64,000 bases of DNA from positions 13,033,307 to 13,097,306 of the forward strand of contig NC_057920.1 in NCBI RefSeq assembly GCF_018873765.1. The letters run 5' to 3'. Shown piece after piece: positions 21,591 through 33,253 of the stretch. The stretch's first letter is position 1; every line of letters starts with the position of its first letter. The translations under genes and the position numbers were made by a program. This stretch comes from Telopea speciosissima (taxonomy: Eukaryota > Streptophyta > Magnoliopsida > Proteales > Proteaceae). Under the pieces are notes generated by a model, which saw only the letters and a program-made list of their open reading frames with translations, was not told where the DNA came from and did no database searches.

Positions 21591-21715
21591 GGCTGTGTTT
21601 GATATGCATTCTTGTAATGCATTCTAAGTTGATTTTGCATTCTCGATATCGCCCAAGAATGCAAAATCGACTTGGAAATTGGAATGCATTCCAAGAATGC
21701 ATACCAAACTAAGCC
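21591..21715. mobile_element. Tourist-like (PIF/Harbinger) MITE
   Basis: Ends are inverted repeats: GGCTGTGTTTGATATGCATT at the left and AATGCATACCAAACTAAGCC at the right. The 3-bp flanks are GAA on both sides (21588-21590 and 21716-21718), as expected for PIF/Harbinger insertions. The inner TTGCATTCTCG palindrome is repeated. A third copy is at 43571-43704. Confidence 0.8.
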
Positions 21716-22338
21716 GAAGGTAACCGCATGGATTGACTTCATGACCACAACTGAGTCAAGTGGTCTAGAATCTAGATTGGTCGTCATGAGCCAACCCATG
21801 TCATCTTCCCCAGTGCATCCTGCAGAAGGTGGAGCTAAGAAGACCTTGAGAGGAGTCACAGCTTCAAATTTCAATGTTTCTCTTAAATCTATGAAGCATG
21901 CATACCCAACCAATCTGCAAACCAATTACATAGCAGATTAAGCACCTAAGAAAAACTTGAGAATGAAGTTGAAATTAATCCACAAAAGAGAGAAGGCTGC
22001 ACTGAATGAAGTTCTTCCAAAGCAAAAAGATCAAATACCAGAAGGGTTTTTCTGTAGCCAGCAATTGAAACCTAACCTAAATCTGGATCAAAATGATTTC
22101 ATGAACTAATTAACTAATCAAAACAGAGTCTACAGAAACCAGGAAAAGTCTATTTTGTTCCAGTAGTAATCAACAAAAAAAAACGGAAGAGATGAACAGG
22201 AAGAGAAATATTCAAGATTTGGATTCTTGTAAATCCATTACTTCTTTTCAACGTCTCCGAAACCCTAAACCTTAACGAAACCCCTAAACCCTCTTTAGGG
22301 AAGAGGGAAAACTAAAAAAGAAACTCAGAGAACAGATC
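21716..22338. other. Intergenic stretch, no gene seen
   Basis: Contains a plus-strand ORF of 89 aa overlapping the MITE edge and AT-rich sequence. It probably includes the 3' UTR of the exonuclease gene. Confidence 0.4.
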
Positions 22339-22971
22339 TCATCTAGAGTTGGTACGGATCAAAGTCCTCCCAATCTCAAAGGAAAGAAAGGCATCAAGGC
22401 AAGCATAGTGCACCTGAGCATCGGTAAGATACAAACCGTTCCAGTTACTCATCGTAATATGACGAGGCTTTTCAACTTCAGTATCAAGAACCACCATCGC
22501 AAGCCTCTTCAATCCAGCTCTATTAAGGTCTTTCATGTCCAGCTTTTCAGCAGCAAGATTACGAAGATCCATCGTGCAAGCCACCCACAATTCATAATCT
22601 TGATAAAGCTTGTTGACGTCTTCCCTGATTCCGACCCCAACGAACGTATAGTTACGATTGTTGAGAAAAGAGTAGAGAGAATGAGGGATTCCATCGGAGT
22701 GGAAGATTTGGAAGATGAGACATCTCCGACCAACACAGAGTTGCAGAATTGCTACAGGATTGATAACGCCACGGCGATTTGGACGCCATTCGATGTCAAA
22801 ACCGACGACGAGCTTATGCAGACGACAGCGGTGGATGTGTTCGATTAATGAAATCCATTGGGTGACGGCGAAGGAGCTGCGGGTTAGGGTGGCGGTTATG
22901 TTATCATCCAAGAAGGCGATGTTGTAATCACATTGAGAATTGTTATGAACAGTGTTATAGTAGTAGGCCAT
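22339..22971 (-). CDS. Werner syndrome-like 3'-5' exonuclease (DnaQ/DEDDy fold)
   Basis: A single-exon gene encoding a stand-alone WRN-type exonuclease domain. All three exonuclease motifs are present: Exo I 'VVGFDIEW' (catalytic D59 and E61 from the chosen start), Exo II 'FVGVGIREDVNKL' (D118) and Exo III 'YACLDA' (Y189, D193), which is the DEDDy signature. The domain fills almost the whole protein. The start is placed at 22971 (MAYYYNTVHNN, 210 aa) because this resembles the N-termini of plant relatives; an in-frame Met at 23019 would add 16 residues (MKLGRKLSVCNEKRSS). Plant genomes carry many such intronless WRN-exo-like genes of unknown role; the activity expected is 3'-5' hydrolysis of DNA (or RNA). 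A GA-rich tract at about 23053-23076 lies in the probable 5' UTR. The frame looks intact. Confidence 0.9.
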   Translation of the reverse strand: MAYYYNTVHNNSQCDYNIAFLDDNITATLTRSSFAVTQWISLIEHIHRCRLHKLVVGFDIEWRPNRRGVINPVAILQLCVGRRCLIFQIFHSDGIPHSLYSFLNNRNYTFVGVGIREDVNKLYQDYELWVACTMDLRNLAAEKLDMKDLNRAGLKRLAMVVLDTEVEKPRHITMSNWNGLYLTDAQVHYACLDAFLSFEIGRTLIRTNSR

Positions 22972-23019
22972 CGAGCTTCTTTTCTCGTTGCAGACACTGA
23001 GCTTTCTTCCCAATTTCAA

Positions 23020-24804
23020 TATCGATCGATCGATCGATCACAGTGTGGCGAGCGAGAGAGAGAGAGAGAGAGAGGAGTAGAGGAGTGAGGAAACTTCTTT
23101 GCCCTGTCTGTTGAGTGATTTCGAAATTGAGGGAGGCTCGGCTTCCTTCTCTTATGAGAAACAACTTTCCCTTTCTCAGAGTGTCTAGCTTGGCTTCCTT
23201 CTTTTGTAAGAAACCACTTTCCAGATGATCGATTTGACTCCAAAACTAATCCTCTAATCGTATTATTGTGGGCTTCTCAATTAATCATTGATTAAGTTGG
23301 CGCAGGGCAGGGTTTTAGTAAAACTGATCCGGATCGGTCTGGATCAATTGGTTTTACCTTGGATTTTATTATCCTTTTACCCTTGGTTCATACCGATCCA
23401 CCGATTTGGGATCGGTCTCTACTAATACTGATACAAATCAGTCGATTCGATTGATCTGATACTGATTCCTCAAAGCATGGCGCTGGGGCGATTATTTAGA
23501 TACCATGGACTAAACTCATCCTTGTAAATTTCTCAGCTAGTCTAGAGTTGCCTCCATGATTAATGGTCATTACTTTCATATTTCTTTAGCTTTATTGGAT
23601 GAGCTTTATTTACAGAATTTTGACAGAATCCCAATTTATCAGACGAACTTTTGTTGAAAAAATTCGATAGAACCCTGGCTTAAGTGGAGAGGGATCAATT
23701 ATTTCTCTATCTCTCTCTTGAAGGACTATATACCTCCTAAAAAATATTGGACTTAGAAATGGATCACGCACGATCGCACGTACGCTTAGGCCAAATCGGA
23801 TAAGTTCTCATTTTTGTGGATTCGGGACATCGGAGTATCAAGATAACACTAAAACAACTGAAAAACTCTCGGAAAATGGCTCATTCAGCATCGATATCCT
23901 ATTCCGGGTTTTTACACCTTGGCCGGCAGAGTTTAGCCAATACAAAGCCCAACCCATTGAGGACATTGCTCAACCTGGACCCTCCCTGCTCCATAAAAAG
24001 CCCATTGAGATTTGAGCGTGCTAGATGGTCCCACGCAAGCACTAGAATGAGAGAGTTGAATTGGTCAAGACCTAGGTTAGTAGCATTGCACCCACTGGGC
24101 CCAAAATTAAGTGATTATGAGTGTTTTCTGTACGAACCTATTTGTTCAAGCCCGGCCCACAATTGACAGAGCTATAATTAACAACAGATTACAAAAGTTG
24201 CAACGAGAAGGGCCTGTACTATGTATCCTGATTCCTGACTATTGTCCTTTGTTCGTGGGCCATTCCCAGGCCCATCCATTAAAAACTAATCGAACCAAGA
24301 ATTAGAATTTTAAAAAGTGTCAATCGGTTCGGTTATTAAAGACGAATCGAACCATGAATAAGAACACATGTTCAAAACTAATTCGATTCAGTTTCATATT
24401 CAGTTTAAATCCTATTTTTGGTCTTTGGGCCAACTTTTTATATCTTTGCCAACCAAAATCTATAATAAAGAAGGCTGTTTGGTTGCATGCACTTATGCCT
24501 AGGCCAAGGTTCAAAATCTATGTATCGGACTCGGGATCGGTTATCGCCGATACCAATTTGATACCAATGGATCAGTCAAACTCGGTTTTGGATCGGTAAA
24601 AAATTCAAAAAAGGTCAAAAATCCCTACAATTTCGATCAAAAAACCAAAAAAAAAAAATGGTAAGTATCGATCCAAGGAACGACCCAGGAATACCTAGAC
24701 GGATCGGTCATGGTTGTTACCTAATCTGATCTGAGACGAACCATGGCCTAGACACAGGGGTAGCGAAATGACCACCCCACCCCACCCTCATACTGGATGA
24801 ATCC
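23020..24804. other. Promoter side of the exonuclease gene, then intergenic
   Basis: Includes an ATCGATCGATCGATCG run (about 23020-23040) and a GA microsatellite (about 23053-23076). Positions 23320-23470 and 24510-24720 contain GGATCGGT / CCGATCC words of dispersed repeats. No protein-coding gene is supported. Confidence 0.45.
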
Positions 24805-24940
24805 GGATCAGCTACCCACATGGGGATAGATGGGGACAGATCTCAACCCTCCATGGGGGTGGCATGGGGGTGTGGATCCCACACCCCCATGGAGGGTTCA
24901 GATCTGTCCCCACCCATCCCCATGTGGGTAGCAGATCTGA
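24805..24940. mobile_element. Palindromic MITE
   Basis: The left arm GATCAGCTACCCACATGGGG...GACAGATCTCAACCCTCC ATGGGGG is matched by the right arm CCCCCATGGAGGGTTCAGATC...CCCCATGTGGGTAGCAGATC. The centre is 'ggtggcatgggggtgtggatcccacaccccc', itself palindromic. Confidence 0.8.
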
Positions 24941-25411
24941 ACTCATATTGGATGGTATGGGTGTGTGCTCCCATTGATCCTCATGCTGTCATAGGATCCA
25001 CGTGCTCAAGTAGCATTCTCTCTCCCTTAAAAAAAATATAATTTTACTTGATTCTTTATTCGGTTAAAAAATAGGTATTTCGCTTTCGATTCAACGGTTT
25101 AGTCATGAAACCAAAACCAAACCAAAAATTTCCCAGCCCTGGAAACCAAAACCAAACCAATTTACTTTGATTCAGATCAGTTAATTTATAAACGGCCGGT
25201 TTTGATTTCGATTCCCGGATTCTGTTCCGATTCTAAATTGGCTTCCAGTCCTAATCTGATATGAACATGGAAGGTTGTGTTGAGAAAGAGAAAAAGAGAA
25301 ATCTTCAACTTGGAATTCAACATTATACTATAATTAACAACAGGGAAATTAAAAGGAAACAAAAAGTTGAAACTTTGGAAATAGAAGAAAAAAAAAAAAG
25401 ATAGAAACTGT

Positions 25412-25732
25412 TTATGTATTGAGAATGATGGGATGACCAAACCTATAAGAGAAAGATCTGCTACGATAGAAATCAACCTCTTCCTGTTGCCATTTCCCGT
25501 CGTCGAAGTTCTTGGCGTAGCTCAACACATCGTACTTCACCTGCTGCAATTGGCTTCTGTTTCTTTTCAATTTCCTGACTCTACCAATCCTTCTTTTCTG
25601 TTGCAGCAGCGACCCCCATACTATCTTCCTTATGAACACCACCACCACCAATCTCTGTCTCTTGCTCACTAATCTCACCGCCGTTCTCTTCATCGCCACC
25701 CACATTCTCTCCGGCAAGCTTGTCGTCTCCAT
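25412..25732 (-). CDS. Short plant protein with NFDDG motif, function unknown
   Basis: A 106-aa single-exon ORF starting METTSLPERM. The N-terminal two thirds are very basic and hydrophobic (VRLVSKRQRLVVVVFIRK...RRIGRVRKLKRNR), and the tail reads 'KYDVLSYAKNFDDGKWQQEEVDFYRSRSFSYRF'. The tail matches the Y-x-x-x-SYAxNFDDG...YRSFSxRF signature of a plant-specific uncharacterised family. The start follows 'aaaaccctag', a common plant 5' UTR word. It shares the NFDDG signature with the gene at 12806-13291 but is otherwise different. No function is assigned. Confidence 0.7.
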   Translation of the reverse strand: METTSLPERMWVAMKRTAVRLVSKRQRLVVVVFIRKIVWGSLLQQKRRIGRVRKLKRNRSQLQQVKYDVLSYAKNFDDGKWQQEEVDFYRSRSFSYRFGHPIILNT

Positions 25733-26795
25733 CTAGGGTTTTGCTTTTTTCCACTGCTTCTTTCTTCTTCTTCTTCGATCTCTTCTATTAAAACCCTACT
25801 TGAGTCTCACGGGGCAGCGGAAGTTATAAGTGATTTCTTCATTTGCAAATCTTAATTCATTAATTAAGTATTTATATTCGATGGATTTGATTCTTTTGAC
25901 CTCTATTATTTCTTGAGGAATCCAATGTGGGGTATTCGCTTAACTGGCATTCTCCAAATTACATCAATTACCCCTTAACAGATTTAAAAATCGTGGGCAT
26001 TTTTTTCATAAAAAAAAAAATAAAAAAAAAGGTCAGTTGCTGTTTTTTTTTTATAAAAAAATACTGAAAGTTAGTTGTTGCTATTGGGTGGTTCTTGTTT
26101 ACATAATATAACCAAATCATGGTTGGTTACACACAAAACCATATGTTCTAGGTATCGGTATCGGTATAGTCCTGCGCGATACTGATACAAATCGATCGAT
26201 GCAATAAAAAAAAATGATTTTTTTATAAAATAAAAAATGATATTTTGATCTTGAATCAGACTAATATAGACCGATTTAATCGATATATACTTTATTATTA
26301 ATATCGGTATAAGTGACCGATATAATATACCCGATACGGGATGGGGTGGGTGGTGCAATCCACAGAAGCAAAGCAAGCCTCCCTGGATTTAACTACCTAA
26401 TTAAGTGCCACATGGGAGAATGATTTGATCAAAGAATCCAATCATTGGGTAGGAAAGAAATGATCTAGGGTGACCAAACTCAATCATATACTACCAATGT
26501 ATTAGCTTAGTTTTTTTTTTTTTTTTTTTTTTTTTGTATTTGTTAAGGCAAGAGATCGCTGCGTAATCATGTAACCCATGCATTAACCGCGGGACCAATG
26601 AGAGTGCACACAGGGTGCTTCAATATGAATGGAATTTGTTATTTCACATGAGATGGATAGGTTGGAAATTTCATGCATTCTAGTATCTGGATGCAAGGCC
26701 ATGTGACCAATTATCGTTCTTTTTTCCCAATTTGTTATTTCAAGTCGTTGAATCATTTTTTTCCCCTTATTCCACTCTACTATATAAATCAAGGG
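25733..26795. other. Intergenic stretch with dispersed repeats
   Basis: Positions 26110-26360 are a copy of the 'GATACCGATACC' family. A T-run lies at about 26511-26535, and 26545-26625 ('ggcaagagatcgctgcgtaatcatg...gggaccaatgagagtgcaca') is a piece of a recurrent MITE-like family also seen at 12280, 28440 and 39255. Confidence 0.45.
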
Positions 26796-26934
26796 CAAGA
26801 GATCTCTATTTGGTGGTGTTTCCTACGCGTTCCCACAGGGTACCGTGAGATGATGCCTCTGCCCTACTAGGTAGATACCCCAAGCGTGCTTATCCATTGG
26901 AGATCGTAGAAAACACCACCAAATAGAGATCTTT
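26796..26934. mobile_element. MITE with 30-bp terminal inverted repeats
   Basis: The left end reads AAGAGATCTCTATTTGGTGG TGTTTCCTACG and the right end is its near-exact inverse (CGTAGAAAACACC ACCAAATAGAGATCTT). The interior is about 75 bp and unrelated. Confidence 0.8.
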
Positions 26935-27169
26935 TTTCCATAAATCAAATTGAATTGTTGTATGACAGGTAAAGTTTGAAACAACTCCCATGGCCATCCA
27001 ACCCCGTTACTCTATGTAAGCCACTTAACAACTTCAAAACTGTCTGTCTACCTTTGCTTCTATTCTTCCATACCATTTTCCCATTTCCACCCCAGAAGAT
27101 GCTTCTAGCCTTCGATACTTAAATGTTCTTGCCCATCCACAACTCATAGAAGTAGAATAAAATTGTGGT

Positions 27170-27570
27170 TTAAATAACATTACTAAAGGATCGGATATAG
27201 ATCGGATGTCATCGGATCCGAATATTCTCTGCCTGGATATGGATATCCCTAATCGAATACGGATGTGAATCAAATTCAGATTTTCGACTATCCGTTTACA
27301 TCTTTGACTTGTGTAACCCAGACCTTCCTCCCCCAATGGATATGATTCACTCTCAATCCATGTTTTAGTCTCATAATTCTCATTTCCTCATTCTTTAGAA
27401 CCTGATAAATCTTCAAAAACCCTCTATATCATTAGTTGGATATCTATTCGGATCAGATAATTTTTTTCCGTATTATTCGAATAAAAATTTGGATACCCCT
27501 AAACGAATATAGATGCAAATTGAATTCAGATTTTTGGGTACCCGTTTACATCCCTACATGTAAGAAGACG
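27170..27570. repeat. Two copies of the 'TGTAAACGGAT' family
   Basis: Copy 1 (about 27170-27320) ends 'gattttcgactatccgtttacatc'. Copy 2 (about 27420-27560) ends 'agatttttgggtacccgtttacatcc'. Both are rich in GGATCCGAATATTC-like words and relate to 14298-14566 and 37160-37600. Confidence 0.55.
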
Positions 27571-27618
27571 AACACTAATCAAATGAATCAAACAAATCAA
27601 CAACCGAGGAAAATTGGG

Positions 27619-27801
27619 ACCTTGATCCTCTATTGCCAAGCTGTCCGGCAGGACCCTACTGTCAAGACACAGCAAGGTGGTGAATGACTGTCTTACCCCT
27701 GCCCAAGTGCCTTGCCCGAGTGGGGGTAAGACAGCCATTTACCACCTTGCTGTGTCTTGGCAGTAGGGTCTTGCTGGGCAGCTCGACAGTAGAGAATCCA
27801 A
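27619..27801. mobile_element. Near-perfect foldback MITE with about 80-bp arms
   Basis: The left arm runs from 'gatcctctattgcc' to 'gactgtcttacccc'; the right arm runs from 'gggggtaagacagcc' to 'gacagtagagaatcc'. About nine in ten positions pair, including an uninterrupted 19-bp block CAAGACACAGCAAGGTGGT. The loop is about 25 bp. RNA through this unit would form a long hairpin. Confidence 0.85.
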
Positions 27802-28711
27802 ATTAGGAAAACTGTAGCTACTAGTACATAGTCCCAAAGGTCCTGCAGCCCAAACATGTTTTGAAATAAGACAAGATATAAAAAGGAGCCATAAATGTAA
27901 TGTATTACTGAAAATGATTTGTTATCATGTTGGGTAATGTAATTGAACCTATTCTGTAACTCTAATCATCAACAGATTAAAAAATGTTATCCATAGGTGT
28001 GAGGCTTGTGACTGACAGGCACCAAACAAAATAAACAAGTCATCATAATTCATAACTTTCGAAATTTGACTATCATATCCCTTTTGGGATTGTAAAGTCC
28101 TAAAAGATGGATTAAACAGTGCTTTAAAGTAGTTGCTATTCTGATTCTTTTGACCCTAATTTAGGGTTGAGTGATACCTAATCTTGGGAATAATTTTGAT
28201 TTACATAGATATCAAACTGTTATCAGATTAAAGTCTTAATGGCATCTATATCCCCCCTTTATTGGAACAAAATTATTTCCAAATTTTTATCCAAAAGCTG
28301 ATGATTAATGGGTGGCTGCCTTTATTTATTTATAAATTCTACATGGTTGCATGGTTTCTACACCAGGCATAGGAATGCGGGAAAGTATCACCCAATCTCC
28401 TATGAATAAAAAATCTCATATATGCTGTGCATACTTTCATTGGCCCCCCGTCACTAGTGTAGGCGCTACACGTCCAGACATTGATCTCTTGCCTTTATTT
28501 TTTTTTTCCATTATCATTAGTAGTTTCTAATTGGTAAAGTACTTATAATAAAAAATAAAATAAAAAACTAATTGTTAGAGAGAGATTTATAATTACTTAA
28601 AATCCTCCTCCAATCTTGTAACACGATCCATAGATTGTCCCAAAAAAGAAACTAGAAACCTGATAATAATGTTACAATTTTTACTAGGCCTTGTTTGATT
28701 TGTTGATATTT

Positions 28712-28768
<57 letters not shown>

Positions 28769-29979
28769 TTTATATTAAAACAAACAGTGAAAAATTCTAT
28801 ATTTACTGGAAAATTTTCCTTTTCGCCTTTTTTACATGGAAACAAACAGAGCTTAGCAAAAAAAAAAATTCACCGTACGTGAAAAGAATCCTACCATTGA
28901 GATACTACATTGAGCCTCTCGTATTATACAAACTACACTCTTCATAGTGGGTGAATCGTTGAAGAGATTCTTCATAGTGAAAAGAATCTTACACTTTACG
29001 AGATTTCCATCCAAGTGCAAAATCCATGAGTGAAGAGATTCTCTCTTCATAGTGGGCGACAAAAAACTCAATCTATTTTCACTCAAATCAGAAATTCAAA
29101 GTTATGTTGAGATTGTTTCAAGGACAAACTTAATTTTTAGTTCCACCCAAAGCTAGGCTAGAACATTGTTAAACCCCGCCCCATATGTGAAGGGAAACCT
29201 GCTTACCTACTTGTTTGCTGGCTCTTTCAAGGACTAGAACCATTGAAGAACCACACTTATATTGATGTGTGTGAATCATACCATAGTACCAACAGTCAAA
29301 TTGAAGTTGCCGAAATCAACCTTTATTCTATTTAGGGTGTAACTTGTTGTCACCAAAATGATGAACTAAGAAGTTGTAATTACATGTTCTCTTATTCCCA
29401 AAAATTATTTAATGCAGAGAAAATTTTTTTTTTTTTTTTTTTTTTTTGGAGAAGTTTTTACAAGGTTGAAAGTTATTTAATGCAGTATTTATATGAAATG
29501 ATAGAATTTACCCTCATTCATTGGGGGAAAAGAAAATTACAGCTTCTTATCTCACTATTTTGATTACCCTGATTCAATTTTATTCATAAAAGGGAAAAAA
29601 CAAAAAAAGGAAAGAATGTACAAGCTCATAGGGACCAATCAAAACAACAAACAAACTCAGCTCATGGTCCTACCTAATAAGAGAATAGACTCTCCAAGAC
29701 CAACTGGAAACAAAGCACCAAACCTGAAACTAAGCGATCCACCCCATTTTCCCAAGCAAGCACTAATGGAGAAGTGGTTTCTCCCTGTCTCTTTACCTTT
29801 GATATCCAAACCGGTGCTCTCTTGTTCACCACATTAGATCGAATATTCATAATAACACAAGGTTTGGTTCTAGTCCTGTTGCAAAAGATCCAGGAATATC
29901 TCTTGCCAAATATGAAAGATGGTTGCACAAAAGGCATTAATCTTGGCTATTGTATCAATTGAGTCCCCTCCAAATTCGT
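27802..29979. other. AT-rich intergenic stretch
   Basis: Holds a (TA)n microsatellite at 28714-28761, a T-run at about 29428-29447 and a MITE-like piece at 28440-28492 ('cattggccccccgtcactagtgtaggcgctacacg'). Around 28890-29060 the word 'cttcatagtg' recurs several times with spacers, a small local repeat. No gene is recognised. Confidence 0.45.
28714..28761. repeat. (TA)n microsatellite
   Basis: An uninterrupted AT dinucleotide run of about 48 bp. Confidence 0.95.
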
Positions 29980-30700
29980 TCGCCGCCGGGGGAGGGGGGG
30001 GTGTTGATGATCTTCCTCTTCTTCAGCTGGTCCAACATGGGCAAAGCATCAACTAAACAATGCTAAGTAGAAATTGAGTGTGTTGGGGTACTACCATGGA
30101 ACCAAACAACCTTAGCCCATGCCACTATGGGGCTCTGATGTTTGATAGTCTCCCAAGCTGATTTGGAAGAGAAGCACCCCGTTGAAGCTGATTTCCATCT
30201 TATCTTATCAGGATCTCTTGCATTGAGTCTCTGTAAGCTAGAGAGCTTAGTCCAAATATCAAGAAGCATCATGAATGCACCAATGCATATCTATCCAAAC
30301 CTGAGTCGTAACACCGTGTCAGGGTGCCAGTGGTCTAACCAATTTTTTGTTACCTGCCCATCTCCAATAATATGCTCCACCAATGCCTCTGCTTTTGATC
30401 TTATTTTTAGAATTTTCTTCCATACTTAATAGCAGTTTTTCAACACCTTAACCATCCACAGGGATTTGGACTTCAAATTTCTATGATGCACCTACTTGAC
30501 CCAAATCCTATCATTCTTGGAGGCGATCCACCACACTTGCTTTAAGATACCCGTCAAGTTCAAATCCTTGTTTCTCTTCATTCCCAAACTGCCCTTTGCT
30601 TTTGGTTTGCAAACCACCTCTCAAGAAGTGTAATGTATCTTCCTTTCAAGGTTTTGGACCTGACCAGAGGAAGAGAACATTGACTCAAAGGAGGTCCCTA
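29980..30700 (-). mobile_element. L1-type LINE remnant (zf-RVT region of ORF2)
   Basis: Minus-strand translations give 'KIRWKSASTGCFSSKSAWETI' (30063-30272), the start of the zf-RVT domain found at the C-terminus of plant L1-type LINE ORF2 proteins (usual pattern W..s..G.FsvKSAW..l). Upstream in another frame is 'WKKILKIRSKAEALVEHIIGDGQ...NWLDHWHP', the segment that normally precedes it. The region needs several frames and has stop codons, so it is a 5'-truncated, decayed copy. A C/G-rich run (29987-30001) marks its 3' side. Confidence 0.7.
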
Positions 30701-33253
30701 TACCTTGTCTAAATCTATACTCAGGGAAACAGAACTATAGGAAAGGGAGAGGAGGGCCAAGAATGAAAAGGTGGCCCCAAAGGTCTTGCAAAGTAGAGTA
30801 ATCCATGAAGGCTAATTAGTTGCTTAGAAGATCTTGTCGGTGGGCTCTGTACTCCCATGGACAAAGGCCAGAGTGTGTGAGGGTAGGCCTGCCCCCTCCC
30901 ATCCTCGCAGCCTATAAGGAACCTCCTGAGTAATGTTTCATATATATGACTTGAAATCTATTTATTTCAAGTGAAGGAAAAGAAATTATGAAAAAAAGGT
31001 GACATGCAATCATACTAGAAATTACAGGGAAGTGTATGCACATGCCAAAAAGGAGATCGAGTCAAATCAAGTGGATCCCCTCTTTTCCCAGACAAACAAC
31101 TTGAACTTATTTAGACAAAAATAGTTCTGGGAGCACCAAGACTAACTTACATATTGGCTAAAAGAGGATGTACATCATCAAGCGGGTTACCAAGTTAAAA
31201 GCTATGTTGAAGGATCAAAAGCAAGCTCCATCAGCAAAGTCTATCATCCACGGGATAGGCCTTCCAGTACTGGTGATGAATAATCACCCAAAAATCACGA
31301 GATGAGGATCCTTTCATCACTGGAAAGGTTCCATTTTTAATGGATTCTCATGTTCATCTACGTCTAAGTATGAGAGTGCCCCACAATAGAATATGTAATC
31401 TAAAATAAGACAACAACAACCAATGACCAAGAAGGTAGAAGAGTACATTGAATAATTAATCTTTAGCCAAAATCTGCCATAATTCAAAGAAGGAACATGA
31501 GCATGAAGTGGGCAACTTGCCAACTTGGAGAGAAATTGTCTCTTGCACATTTAAGGTCCTTCCATGCACTAGTTCTAAGAGTAGGTCAAATGGTACAACA
31601 CAGGAGAACTTGTATTCCAGAGGTCAGATTTTACACATTTGTACTCACAGGATTAGTATGGCAGAGATGATCATTGCCCTCCAAGCACATTCATACTAAA
31701 CCAAGGTATTTTACTGTTTTCTTGTTTTGGTACCCAACCAAGATATTCTACTCGCTTGATCACCCTTATATGAGAGTGAGGGGAAAAATATTTACATGTG
31801 AAAAAGAACATGGGATAGGAAAAAAAAAAAGAAAAAGAAAGGATTCAATCATGTTCCAATGGTCAGGATCTGTGGCCATATCTCCCTCCTGGAGTCATGG
31901 AAATTGAAAAAAGTTGATTTCTTTAATTCAATAAAAAAATTAAAACAGATGAATATTTGTGGATGATACTTCAATTAAAACCTAACTAGTAATTTTGTGT
32001 AAGAGGGTTCAATACTAACTGATATATTCCAAATTTCTATAATTCTAACTTAAATTGACTTCACTGCAGACAGAATCAACAAGTTCAGTGTCAAGCTCTC
32101 TGATTTTAATAGATTCACACACTGGACAACACAACATGAACCCATGAACTTTAAACCTGGGGACAATTGTCAGTTCCACAAGACAAAAACCAGGAAAAAC
32201 TCAATGTCACCCACAGTAAACTATATATATTGCACTTGCTAAGTTTGAAAATGTAACTTGGCTAAAAGTTCCAAGCTGATTCTCACGCAGGCCTACACTG
32301 AGCATCACAGCATTTTATGTTAGTTTCATTATTGCCAATCTTCTCATCACAACTAATTGGCAGGAGAAATTTTCCTAAATTCAGGTCAGAATAAGACATT
32401 TAGTTTGAGTACTTATCAAGTAATACCTCAGACAATTTATCGCAAAGAAGATTCCTTCGATGTAATTCAGCAGCAAGAGTTGTAGACAGGAGACACATGC
32501 ACTATAGAAAATTCCAATCACATTATATTAAGGCCATGGGTGTAAAGGTAAATGTACTATTCAAAGCAAAATCTTTAACCAAAAATTTCCTTGAAAAAGA
32601 AAACAATATTAGTTTCTATTAGAAAAGATTTTATGAAGAATAACGGTGAAAAGGGAACATATGTATTTATTTAACTATTGATGATTGTGGAATACAACTT
32701 CTCTCTCTCTCTCTCTCTGACTCTTGACACTTGAGGTGGATATCTCATACTAGTTCAATGACAAAAAATACAGTAGCAACAAAAAAACAGATAAGAGAAT
32801 TACACTACAATAAGCAAAGATCAGAGTCGTATCTGCATAGCTTCCATTTCTTGGACCAGGAGAATTCCTTGTACTAACATAAGATTTTCCATCAAACTTC
32901 TGAAACTCAAACTCCCTGCAAAAATAGGTGTGAGAAAAATTCTAGATGAGGGTTGACAAAATCGCGTGAGATGATAGAAAGTGCCATAATGTTATACAAG
33001 AAAAATGTTTAAGTAATATTCTTCAGTTGGGTAAACACACAAAAAATCCACTGTTTCATTGAGTCCATCAAAAACAGAGTTTGATCTTTATCATTAGCTT
33101 ACAGAGATCAAATTTTAGTGCAATGCTTGGTAATGCTAATGACTAATAATTCTAGGTAATGCTGCAACGGGACAGAAGCACATCAATCAGAAGATCAGCA
33201 AAGGAAATTACCCAATAAAGTGTAATGTTCTGTCCTTGTTCGAGCTTCCAAAT
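30701..33253. other. Intergenic stretch 3' of the PIRL gene
   Basis: No recognised protein. The part nearest the PIRL stop must hold its 3' UTR. On the minus strand a segment at about 32810-32920 is preceded by a good acceptor ('cacacctatttttgcag') and stays open for about 40 codons ('EFEFQKFDGKSYV...'), so a 3' UTR or alternative terminal exon is possible but unproven. A (CT)n run lies at about 32699-32718. Confidence 0.4.

Noticed and set aside
22408-22848. 146-aa ORF antisense to the exonuclease gene
   Set aside because: It is the reverse complement shadow of a well-conserved coding exon and has no family resemblance of its own.
31317-31907. Group of short ORFs on both strands
   Set aside because: Lengths of 63-77 aa, no motif, AT-rich low-complexity tails. 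Chance ORFs.
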